Shown piece after piece: positions 26,205-37,192 of a DNA stretch of 64,000 nt. Numbering within the stretch: position 1 is the first letter of the stretch; every line of letters begins with the position of its first letter. A program made the position numbers and the translations under genes. Below the pieces are notes generated by a model. That model was given only the letters and a program-made list of their open reading frames with translations. It made no database searches and was not told where the DNA came from. The DNA lies in NCBI GenBank assembly GCA_937923405.1, contig CALDUY010000005.1, forward strand, positions 248,001 to 312,000. The letters run 5' to 3'. Source of the DNA: an uncultured Gemmataceae bacterium (GTDB lineage Bacteria; Planctomycetota; Planctomycetia; Gemmatales; Gemmataceae).

Positions 26205-26756
26205 TCAAGGATTGAGATGCTGATATAACCAGGCTCGGGCATAGGCCCACATGCGGCTCGCTTGCCGCTCCGAGATCGCCAAGGCGTTTGCCACCTCACG
26301 CATGGTCATCCCGCCATAGAAACGAAGTTTGACCAATTCGACTACTCGGGGATCCTGCTTCGCCAACTGCTCCAGCGCGTCATCGATCCCCAACAGATGA
26401 TCCGCCTCGTCATAGGGAAGCTGATCTAAATCGACGGGCACGCGAGTTTGTTTGCCTCCGTGCTTGACTCGCTTTCGTCTCCTTGCCCGTTCGATCAGGA
26501 TACGGCGCATGGCCTCGGCAGCTGCCATGAAGAAATGAGTTTTCCCCTCCCAAGTATAATCCGGATCTGCCGCAATCACTCTCAGATAAACTTCGTGTAC
26601 CAACGCTGTTGGCTCCAATGATTGTTCGGCATGCTCCTCAGCCAATCGTATCGCCGCTAGTTGTCGCAGTTCATCGTACACCAAGAGAAACAACTGGCTG
26701 GCCGCTTGTTGATCTCCGGCATCAATGGCTCTGAGGATCCGACTGAGGTCTCTCAT
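26205..26756 (-). CDS. ECF sigma factor of the kinase-associated planctomycete type
   Basis: 183 residues from ATG 26756, with AGGGAAG upstream; the ATG at 26780 lacks a ribosome-binding site. The pattern S-L-E-P-T-A-L-V-H-E-V-Y-L-R, F-F-M-A-A-A-E-A-M-R-R-I-L-I-E-R-A-R-R-R and M-T-M-R-E-V-A-N-A-L-A-I-S-E-R is that of the Sigma70-ECF family (PF07638), which in planctomycetes and acidobacteria is usually encoded next to a Ser/Thr kinase. Here the matching kinase (38131-40647) lies on the same strand, on the other side of the giant exoprotein gene. Both neighbours are broken, but this gene is intact. Confidence 0.9.
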   Translation of the reverse strand: MRDLSRILRAIDAGDQQAASQLFLLVYDELRQLAAIRLAEEHAEQSLEPTALVHEVYLRVIAADPDYTWEGKTHFFMAAAEAMRRILIERARRRKRVKHGGKQTRVPVDLDQLPYDEADHLLGIDDALEQLAKQDPRVVELVKLRFYGGMTMREVANALAISERQASRMWAYARAWLYQHLNP

Positions 26757-26956
26757 GGGATGGCTTCCCTGGCCAACCATTTTAGGAAAAAATCGATCGC
26801 TTATTTATTCCATTCGTTGGATAGTCGATCGAGCAAAAGATCCACCGGCTCGGACCAGAACCAATCTGTTCCAGGGCCACCGGTCATCCGATCGCCGAAC
26901 ACGGTGAGAGCATTCAGTGCGACACCGTTTATTCCCGCGCGAATGGCGTTGATGCG
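26757..26956. other. Spacer between giant exoprotein gene and sigma factor gene
   Basis: 200 bases with no supported gene. ACGGTG/CACCGT (26901-26906 and 26923-26928) can form a hairpin 30-55 bases after the giant gene stop on the minus strand, but it has no T tract. Confidence 0.3.
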
Positions 26957-27892
26957 TTACAGATAGGTGGCCCCTCGATTCCACTCATTGAGTACAATCT
27001 CCAGCGCATCCCAGGAGGCATCGTGTATGGTGGTTCCGCCGATGAGGAGGTCGTCCCCGCCGCCGCCGTTGAGCGAGTCCGCCCCCAGGCCGCCAATGAG
27101 TAGGTCACGACTACGACCGCCAAATAGCGTATCATTGCCCGGTCCGCCCATCAGAATCGAGGGGCCTGCTCCGGCACGCAGCACATCGTTGCCTGCCCCA
27201 CCAGAAAGATAGGTGCGCCCTGAGAAGGCCTGGGCGTTGATATTGTTGTTGCTGGGCCCGCCTATTAGGCGCGCGCTCTGAATGCGGATCAATCGATCGG
27301 TTCCCAAGCCCGTCAACCGAGCATTGGTCAGCACGAAGTTCACGTTGCTGGTTTCCACCAACCAGTTGAACCCTCGTCCCCCGCGGATGTCATCGTTGCC
27401 GCGCCCGCCGGTGAGAAACGTCGTCCCGGTGAAGTTGGTCGCGTTGAGCAGATTATTGCCCGCTCCTCCGACCAGGGTGCCCTGTTCGATGCTCGAAAGC
27501 AGAATCTGGCCGCCGATCGAACTTCGGACCAGAGCGTTATTCAAGGTCCAGTTGACGTTGCCAACGACATGCACCATGTCGATCCCGCCGGCCCCCTGGA
27601 ACGAGTAGCTCCCTCGTCCGGGCAACAGTAGCGATGGCCCGTTGTGCAGCAAAGTATCGCGACCGGGGCCGCCCAACACCGTGACCGTGGTCAGTTCCGA
27701 TGCGAGCCAACCACCATTCACAACGAGCAAATTGACTGCAGTCAGTACATCGTTCCAACCTAGATCGACGACCAAATTGCTTACCTTTGTGAAGTGCGAC
27801 GGGACCAGATCTGAGCCGGTAATGACGTTGCTACCAGGAATCGTCGACGGATTGACGGTGAGCAGGTCGTCACCTCCGGAAGTGCGAATCGT

Positions 27893-27895
27893 CTA
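27893..27895 (-). other. Second in-frame TAG inside the giant exoprotein gene
   Basis: The frame reads Q-V-R-H, TAG, T-I-R-T-S-G-G-D-D-L-L-T-V-N-P and then runs unshifted through the RTX-like C terminus to 26957. The segment after the TAG has no ribosome-binding site or start of its own close by, so it is not an independent gene. Confidence 0.8.
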
Positions 27896-28259
27896 ATGCC
27901 GCACTTGGTCAATCTCTTGAACTTCCATTCCTGTGAATTGGAAATGTCTCGCGTTGACCGTGAAATTCATCACCGTTCCGGCTTGCATTACAAGTTGCGT
28001 GTCGGCATGTCCTAGGACAACGAGACGATCCCCCGGTCCTGAACCGGCATCGAAGCGGAATCCACCGAGGAAGCCAAACTCCCCGCCCGAAGCGAAATTC
28101 AACGTCACGAGGGCGGGTAGATCATCACTACCCTCGATGACCAGCGGAGTCGGATCGTCGAGCCTGCGAGTCAACAGGATTTGTCCACTTTGCGTGTCGA
28201 TTAGTTCGATATTCTCATCCACTCTTCGTAGCCCCACGTTCGAGGAAAGCACAAAGACC

Positions 28260-30240
28260 GTGGCATCGGCTGTGGTCGGTGGTTGTTCACTGTTATTCGC
28301 ACCATCAATGGCGATGCTATAGAAGGAGTAATTGCGGAGAATTTCTTCCTTGAATGGTTTCTGTCCTGCCGACTGGGCTGTGTGCCAAAGAGCATAGTCG
28401 CCGCCATCGATCGAGACATAGATCTGAAAGGTCGTGATCCTGGTGCCTACATCGCTGCCGTGCCAAGAAACGGTGAAGTTGGGATTCATCGTCACAGATG
28501 CGTTCACGGTGACCGAGCTAATCGGAGAGGTGCTGTCAACAGTTGTTGTCTGTGCTGGCGCAGGCACTGTTTGCCAATTGCCCGCCCGGTCGATGGCGAG
28601 GACGATGAAACTATACGTTTTGCCCTCTGTCCCCTGATAGATCGCTGAGGTCGATTCGGTCTCTTCTAGCCACGCAGTGAAGTCACCACCCTCAATCGAG
28701 ACCAACACCGTATACCGAGCCAGGCCTGCCCCTTGATCTTCACCGGTCCACTGGACCACAAAAGAGGGTTCTGTCACGAAGCTGGGTAAAGGCAATATCC
28801 GACTAGTCGGAGGGGTAACGTCCACTAGGGTAGACACTGCTTCCTCTGGCGTGGTTTGCGAGTTTCCGGCCCGATCCTGGGCAAGCGAATAGAAGCGATA
28901 GGACACTCCATCGACGCCTTCAAAGATCGCGGAAGTAGCTGTTGTATGCTGTAGCCACGGTTCAAACGGTTGACCATTTGCCGAGACATAGATCGAATAG
29001 TTAGCAATTCCCGAGCCGCCGTCCTCGCCCGACCAAGCCACATGGATTGTTTCGGTCGAGAAGTTGGGCAAGGAGTGTACTCGACTTGTCGGAGCGCTGG
29101 TATCCACCTGCACCGTCTGTACCGCTTCGGGCTGCGTCTGCTCGTTACCGGCTTGATCCTTCGCAAGTGAGTAAAACCGATAAACACGTCCATCGATGCC
29201 TGGATAGATCGCTGAGGTTGCCGTGGTGTTGGTAAGCCAGATTTGATAGTCGCCGCCGTCCATGGAGACGAACACCGAGTAACTGGCCACTCCCGAAACA
29301 GAATCCTCACCGGTCCAGCTCACGGTGAAGTTCGTTGTGGTCTGATATACGGGCAACAAGGAGACGCGACTCGTCGGTGCGATTGTATCCACCAAAGTAG
29401 TTGCAATCGATTCTGGTTGCCCCTGGACGTTTCCAGCTTGATCCTTCGCTAGAGTGTAGAACCGATAGCTCTTGCCCTCTTCACCTGGATAGATCGCCGA
29501 GGTCGTTGTCGTGTTGGTTAACCAAGGCACGAATGCTCCGCCGTTCACCGAGACATAGACCGTGTAACTAGCAATGCCGGAATCGGTATCCTCACCCGTC
29601 CAAGAAATAGCGATATTCGCGGTCGAGTAAGTCGTCAAAGATGGAACTCGGCTTGTCGGTGCAACTGTGTCGACTTGAATCACCGCTGGTGCCTCGGGCC
29701 CGAGCTGTACATTGCCGGCTTGATCCTTGGCCAAGGTATAGAAGCGGTAGATGTTTCCATGAACCCCTTCAAAGGTCGCTGAAGTCGCTGAGGTGTCTGC
29801 CAACCACACCGAGTAGGCTCCTCCATTCACCGAAACATACACCGTATAACTGGCAATGCCCGATCCACCGTCCTCCCCCGTCCAGCTGACCGGGAAACTC
29901 GTCGTGTTGATCGCGGCTGGCAATGCAGTCACGCGACTAGTCGGTGAAGAAATATCCACCAGAACCGTCTGCCCAGCCTGGAACTGCTGCTGCACATTGC
30001 CCGCGTTGTCCGTGGCAACTACCACGAAGGTGTAGTGATTTCCATCCGAGCCAACAAACGGAGCAGATGTCAGAGTCGTGGGTAACAACCACATTTCGTA
30101 GGGGCCATCGTTCGTCGAGACATACACGGTGTAGTCACGAATACCCGAACCGTTCTCAGCCGTTTCACCAGACCAAGAGACGACGAACTCTTCACTAGAG
30201 ACGACTTCATCCACGGTTTCGATCGAGCTGGTCAAGCCTT
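28260..30240 (-). repeat. Seven tandem FN3/Ig-like repeats, unit about 285 bases
   Basis: Within the giant gene, about 95-residue units each start with P-T-S-R-V or a variant, contain W-T/S-G-E-D-x-x-S-G-I-A-S-Y-T-V-Y-V-S, and end with Y-R-F-Y-T-L-A-K-D-Q-A-G-N-V-Q. Unit starts at about 29.65, 29.37, 29.08 and 28.80 kb show the regular period. They are typical extended stalk modules of surface proteins. Confidence 0.8.
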
Positions 30241-30956
30241 CGCCAGAATCGAGGGTGTTGAAGTGCGTGTTGGTGTTGAGCGGCGGTTCCTGATCGAACA
30301 CAATGGTCGCCATCGCATTCACCACGGTTCCGGTGGGGGCGTCTTCGCGCGGCCGGACTGAATAGCGCACGAATCCCACGCCAATTCCAGTTCCATCATC
30401 TGGGGGCAACAGTCCGATCGTCGGATTGTTTGGTGTGTCTTCGGTATCCTTGTCGATGGTGAAGAACGTCCAGGCGATCAGTCCCGTGACTTGATTCACG
30501 CGAACGGTATAGATCACTTCATAATCCGGTTGCCCTGCGAGAGGAATGGACGCGGTCATGAAGGAAGAATTCGTCGATACGGAAAAGGCCATATCCGAGA
30601 AGCCATAGTCGCCGACCCGGAATGTGGACCAGTCGAGCCAAGGATCAAGATACAAGGTGATGGTGATGGTCTGTGCCGGAGCTTGTGCGTTGGGATCATT
30701 CGCGAACTCGATGAGGTAATCGAGTTTCTGATTGACCGGAACCACTTGATTCGCGCCATTTCCCTTGGTACCGGAAATCTTGTTCGGATCAATCGCCGCT
30801 ACTTGAACCACTACCGCACTGGTGATCACGATCGACTCGGGATGCGACGCACACCGAGGATTGTTCGCGTCTGGCAGTTCGTCTGGCCCCGCCTCGTAAT
30901 CGGGTCGCAGGATGTTACACTCGCCTCCCAAAATGCGGTGGGTCAGCCAGCGGATT

Positions 30957-30966
30957 CCGAGCGTGT
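30957..30966 (-). other. Second frameshift inside the giant exoprotein gene
   Basis: The upstream frame ends ...L-N-N-P-F-F-S-T-R and then stops at 30943; the frame shifted by one continues L-G-I-R-W-L-T-H-R-I-L-G-G-E-C-N. A one-base deletion (or two-base insertion) within A-C-A-C-G-C-T-C-G restores it. No homopolymer. Confidence 0.75.
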
Positions 30967-32126
30967 GCTGAAAAATGGATTATTCAGATCGCCTAATGGC
31001 AAATTTTGATAAGCCTGGGTAATGACTCGCTGTGTGTCCAAAATCGACGCAGTCTGATAGGCAATCGATCGAGCAAAGTATTTCTCAAAGCGAGGCGGCA
31101 AATAACCAGCTAGGGCACTACTGGGATTCAACACGATCGCCTGGCCAAGACCGCCAGCGATGCGAGCAGCGCGTTCACCGACGTAGTTGCCTAGTCCTTC
31201 GCCGATGACTGTAGTTGTGCTGCCCAAGATCAGGCCATCGCACATCAGGTGAAGTAAAAGATCGCCTAACTGAGAACCCGCCTGTTCGAGCTGCATCGCC
31301 GACGTCCAGGGAACTTGGACTCCATCGAACAACGGACCGACGGCAGCGCCTTCCCAGGTTACGATCACCACGTTCACTTGACGATTCGGGAAACATTCCG
31401 TGGCATGAGCAATCGCCTCGGCCAGGGCCGCAAAGTCTTCGCGATAGCCTTTCCACCCCGGAATCAGCACCACTGTCGGATAGGCAACGTCAAGCGGTTT
31501 GGGAATCCCTGCAGCATCCACATTGCCGTTGAACAGTTTGATCTGTCCGAGTGAAGCGAACTCCGGATAGCTAGGCGTACTCGGCGCGGCATGGGTCGTA
31601 CCGTAGATGCCGACTGCGTACTGGAGCAACCCGTTGAAGTTGTAAAGACTGTTGGCAAAGGCCGGATCACTGTTGAGCGTCGATCCCATGACGAGTTGAA
31701 CCGTCTGTTCACCCAGTGAATGGATGACTTCGCCCCAGGTTGAACCAAGGATCGGTGCCGCCTGTCGTACCATCGCTTCCCACTGACTCGGCGCAGTATG
31801 CAAGGGCACATTTTGGGTCACCACGGCATCCCAGTCGAACAACTGATTAGGTCCATTGATTAACTCCAGTGTAAACGAACTGGCCAATGTCGCTCCTTCC
31901 TCCTCGGGCCGGAACGACACTGTCACGCTACCCTTGAACCCAGGAGGCAACGCACCATACGGACCATAAGGATTGTGCCCAACCAGTTTCAGTACGCGAT
32001 GCGTGTAACCTGTCTGTCCAGGAACCTGAAATAGTGCATTCTGGCCTTTGAGGATCAATAATGGTGCAGGTAAATCTGTGTTACCCGGATTGGAGTAAGT
32101 CACTGTCAGAGTGCCGGGACGGCCCA

Positions 32127-32155
32127 CGAAGATCGCATCGGGATGCCAGTAGATT
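32127..32155 (-). other. Frameshift inside the giant exoprotein gene
   Basis: One frame ends ...A-K-P-N-S-I-H-V-N and then loses sense; the other continues Y-W-H-P-D-A-I-F-V-G-R-P-G-T-L-T-V. A one-base insertion or a two-base deletion near 32149-32154 explains it. There is no homopolymer at the site. Confidence 0.75.
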
Positions 32156-35100
32156 GACGTGAATGCTGTTCGGCTTCGCAGCCTCGACCGTCACGGCTGA
32201 GGCCAGTTCCGCGCTAGCGCCATTCGAGCGAATAGCCCAGGCGTCGTAGCTCATTAGTGGTTGACCTGTCAAATCAAAAGTTGCGAACGCCGTGGCCGAA
32301 TCGCGGAGTAGAATCCGGGTGGCATCGAGAACGGTGCCATCGGGACGTCGCAAATGAAATACCGTGCCATTGTCGAAACGAGCGCCATTGAACTGAATCG
32401 TGACTGGTCCCGCACCTGCTTGGCCTGGCGAAACCGACCGAATGGAGAACGGCACCAGATTCGCTTCGATTGTGACCTGTTGCCCGGCAATTGCAACCTG
32501 ATCCGCATAGATCTGAATGTAGTAGTACCCTTCCCGTGTGGTCGGCACGACGATTTCCTGATTTGCCTGGAACGGCGCGGAGTAGCGGTATTCGTAGTCG
32601 CCGCGCGTTGGCATCGTGCCAAAGCTGACGTACAGTTCGTTGTCCGCGCTTGGCGTGTTGCTGGTCAGGGTCACTCGCAACGTCTCCCCCGCGGGCACGG
32701 CAACCTTGTAGAAGGCAGATCGCCCCTGAGCCAGTTGTGCTGTTTTTGCTTCATCAAGCAGAAGCGTTTGAGCATCGATCGAGATTCGAGTCACCGAGGC
32801 GCTGAGGTTGTTCGAGCGAGTCTGTTCTGGCACCGAGTTTTGGACATTGGTTCGCAACACAACGTAGTAAGTACCAGGCGCGATACCTGGAACGGGCGCG
32901 GTCAGCGTATCCTCGTAATGGCTTCCGACAGTTAGCGTGCGATTCTGAGCGACTCGACCCAGCAACGGATCGCCGTAGGTCCAAGTTGGCGTTGGCGAGA
33001 GATACAACGAATCAATCCATCTTCCGGTCGCGGTGTTGCCACCTTGATTAGTCACCCGATAAGTAAGGGTGATCTCCTGTCCGGCCAGCGCGTTCTCGGG
33101 AATCGTGACGACTCCGGCGACCAGGTCAGTCAACGGAGCAAGTTCGATCATCACGGGTCGAGCAGAAATAAAGATATTATTGGTCGTGTTTATCTCCAAA
33201 ACAAACCGATTCGCATTCGTCCGCACGATCACATAGAACGTGCCCGCGAGACCTGCTTTGAGGGTAAAATCATGATTTGCGTTGTAGCTTCCTCCGTCAC
33301 TTAAATTCGCGCCACGTGTCACTGAACCAAGCAGCACGTCGGTCTGAGGATCAAAGACGCGATCATAAGAAAGATAAATCGAATCAGTAATGGAGACATT
33401 GCCCGTCGGAGTGCCTGTGTTGGTTACGGTCCAAGAAACGGGGACATCCCAGCCGCTGGTGGCCGTTGCTGGGATCGTGACGTTCGACACCGTTAGATCG
33501 CGTGCCGGTGGGTCGGGAATCGACGTGGTCACGCTGGTCACGGTCACATTGTTTCCTTCGTTGGACTCGTAGACCAGGTTGGTTCCATCGTTCGATGGTC
33601 GGCCTGGAATGGAGATCGGCCGGTCGGTCGCCACGAAGACATAGTAATTGCCCGCAGTCAGACTTGCTGGAAGCGGAAAACTGCCGGTCAAGGTGTAACT
33701 CGATCCCGAACTCAGCGGATTCACTCGTGCCGCCGTGCCGAGATAGTAATCGCTTCCCCCACTATTCAGAGTCTCGAACACGCGCCGATTCACATCGGTA
33801 CGAACGTGGAAGTAGTACAGCCCTGTTCCGTTCTCGTCGAGCGGCAGGTTAGGTGGCAACTGCACGCTGACATCGCGCGAATAACTCGCGTTTACCTCCA
33901 ACGATCCACTCCGGACAAATTTACCCAGCAAGATCGCGCTGTCATCAAACGTTGCATTCTTGGAAGCGTACACCGCATCGACCCAAGAATTCACCTCCGT
34001 CGCTCCAGTGCCCTGGTTCGACACGGTCCAGCGAACGCGGATGGGACGCCCGGTCATATAGTTCTGAGCGATGGGAGCCTGGACCTCGACCACTTCCAGA
34101 TCGGGCACAGGTCCGAGGATCACGCTGAATCCGGAGCTGCGACGTAGATTATTGGTTCGACTCTCCTCGGGCATGGCGAATGGATGCCGCGCTCCAGTTC
34201 CGTTGGGCACGACATAGACGTACCAGGTGCCCTGAGCGTCGCGAGGCAAACGAACGTAGACAGTCTGCTGATACGACTCACCCGGAGCCAGATACGAAGG
34301 ATTCTCGAAACCGACGACCACCGGCTGGCGTGACAGGATCTCATCGCCTTCCGGGCCAGTCCAGTTAAGTTGTCCTAAATAGCTGTCGCCAATTGTCGGA
34401 TCCTGCGACAGAATCACCCAGTCGGTCCACTTGGGCACCGAGGTCGGTGCAGGCCCAACGTTCTGCACCGTGTAGGTAATTGGAACCAAAGAGCCGGCTA
34501 AGGAATTGTTCGCTGGTGGTGTGACCACGGTCGTGACCAGATCGGGCAACGGCACAGCGAGTACGTCGATCGACTGTGCCGAGACCAGCGTGTTGTTGGC
34601 CGTGTTCGGTTCCGCGAAGGCCTGAAAAGCGTTGGTCTTGACCACGAACCAGAGCGTTCCTGCCAGGGGCGGCAACACGATCTCTTGAATTCGTTCGACC
34701 GTGACTCCTGCCTCAAGCGAACCGATGAATGTAAAGCTGGCAATCGCGGTTGGGTCGGTCCCCTCGGCGTTCGACGAAACATAGATGCGATCGATCCACG
34801 GTCCAGTCGCGGTTTGATTGCCGGAATTCTTCAGTGTCCAGCGAAGTAGCACCTTCTGCCCGGTGAACCCTTCGGTCGGTCCAACAACTTCCGTGACCTC
34901 CAGATCTGGTGCGGTTAGTGTAATCGGTACTGCATAGACATTGTTCGAGGTGGACGTTTCTATCTGCTCCGCATCATAATTGGCAACAAACAGGAGAAAA
35001 TAACTCCCTAAAGTTACATTGCTAGGCAAATTCAACGTCTGATTTTTTGTGTAGCTCGATAGTGGCTGAAGTGGTGTGCTTCCCGCAAACCAACCAGCAA

Positions 35101-37189
35101 TCAGCACGTCTCCTGCTCCCAAAACCGAATCCGTGCTGAGATAGACACCATCTCGCCAGACCTGACTGGTTGCGGCCGTTTCGCTGAGATTCTTGACTTC
35201 CCAACTGATGGGAACTGCTCCGCCGAGTTGCCCGACGCTGGGTGCCGACGCCGTTGTCACGGTTAAATCTGGATAATCCAGTTTGAACGAACTGACGAAC
35301 GCATCGCCGGGGTCTCCATTCACGCCGTTCTGGTTTTGGTCCATCAGATTACCGGCTATGTCCTTCACTGTATTCGCGATGGTTAGCGTGTACTCGCCGG
35401 CTTGACTCTGCGAGGCAAAACTGAAGCGATAACTATTTCCACCAAGATGGAACGGAGCATTGACCGGAATCGTGCCGCCTGGGCCAACGAGAGTGATCGT
35501 CGCTGCCGTAAAAGTTGCCGCATGGATTGGTTCACTAAACGTGACTGTTAGGTGATTGACACTCTGACTGAGGTTCCCACTCGGCGACATCGACGTGATG
35601 CGCGGTCCCGTTGTGTCGATGGTGTAACTGAGGGAAGCCTGCCCTAACTCTCCGGACAGTGGCGAAAAGGCCACAAACGCCGCCGTGTAAGCACCTGCTG
35701 GCAATTCCACCGCTGTCAGTGAATAGGTGCCTGATTCTGGTGCGAAGAGACTTGCCGTGTTGGTCCCGCTTCCAGTGAAATCGATGCCGATGGTGCCCGG
35801 TTGATTGACCTGCACCCGAAATGTCGGCGTAGTATCGTTGGTGATTCGGTCGGTACTAGACGCACCGGTGTCACTCGCTGCATCGAGACTGAGTGTAACC
35901 TGAGTTACCAGATCGACTAACTGGCGATTGACGATTTCGTTCGCACCCGCCAACAGCGGGTTGCCAGCAGTATCGAGAATCGCAGAACCATTTATACCAA
36001 TTCGGAAGAAATCAGTCGGCAAAGGACTAGATAACGTCAATGTCGCCGTTCGCGTGCTTGCATCGTAGTCAGTCTGCGAGATGAGATGCCCAAAGTTCTC
36101 GTCATTTCCATTGTCGAACAGCCCGTCTCCGCCACTACCGATGAGTACATAATTCGCCGGATTCGTCACCGTGGATGCGTTCATTCCACTGGCAGTATCA
36201 AAAGTGAAGGTAATTCTCGTCGGCTTGAGCTGGACGTTGTAGATGCTCGGTGCGGTCAGATCGATGATGCCGCCATTGTTAATCACCGTGACACCTGTCG
36301 TGACGAAGTTGCTTGCCGAACGCCCAGTGATCAGACCACCCGCGTTATTCGTGACCGAAACCCCGACGAGTTTAATCGTTCCAGTCCCCGCGGCAATCAG
36401 CCCCTGATTGATCGACGCCTTACCGCCAAATTCGATGGTATGCCCGGATGAGGCAAGAATGGTTCCCAAATTAACGACGGAATCATTCGTTTGGTTTGAT
36501 GTGCGTTGCCCTTTTACTGAACCGCTACCACCTCGCATCGTAATCCCGGGGCCAATCGTTAGGACTGAGGTCGATCCGTTGGACGTCGAATAAACAAAAT
36601 TATTCTGAGATTGTCCTAAGAAGATTGTCCCAGTACCACTCAAGGTTTGTGTATCAAGAAATGTAACTGTGGCCCGATTAGTTGTACTGGTTTGCGATCC
36701 AACGAACATTTCTCCATGTAGAGTTAGACCTCCTGTCACTGTCAATTGTCCTGGATTATAATCCACTAGTTGGGTCCCATCGATTGCGACTCCACTGGCG
36801 ATGGTCACCCCACCTGTTAACTTACCGCCACCATTCGTTAGTCCCAATTTTGCTCCACCACTGCTAGTAATCGTCCCACCCTGGATCGTCCCGCCTTGTA
36901 AATGCCACTTACCTCGCGTTGGACTCAGTTCCAACACCTGCCCGACATTATTCAGTGTTCCCTTGATAAACACGAAGCTACCCGTGGCATCGAAGTTACC
37001 GAGACTAGCAGCGTTAAACGTACCTCCTAACCGCACTGTTCCATTCTTGAGCGTGACAACGCCTTGATTCACCCAATTGTCACCACCAATTTCGAGATCA
37101 CCACCGTCTGTGAATTGAATTGCACCTTTAAGCTGAATAGATTCAGTTGCGGATAATGAGCCAGATTCATTGATAGATCCGGCCTCACC

Positions 37190-37192
37190 CTA
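37190..37192 (-). other. In-frame TAG inside the giant exoprotein gene
   Basis: The frame reads G-S-G-I-T-I, TAG, G-E-A-G-S-I-N-E-S-G-S and continues open without shift for 5.1 kb. A paralogous segment of the same gene near 36.54 kb reads G-P-G-I-T-M-R-G-G-S-G-S, aligning an Arg codon with the TAG. Confidence 0.85.

Noticed and set aside
28260-30240. CRISPR-like array because of the regular repeats
   Set aside because: The repeat is about 285 bases, diverged, and translates to FN3-like domains.
26957-32127. Three separate exoprotein genes with own starts
   Set aside because: The apparent starts are TTG or GTG codons without ribosome-binding sites, domain sequence continues across each break, and the frames before and after the TAG are identical.
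37190-37192. Pyrrolysine or other recoding as the main explanation of the TAG codons
   Set aside because: No supporting tRNA or element is visible here, and the neighbouring frameshifts favour decay or sequence error; kept only as a possibility.
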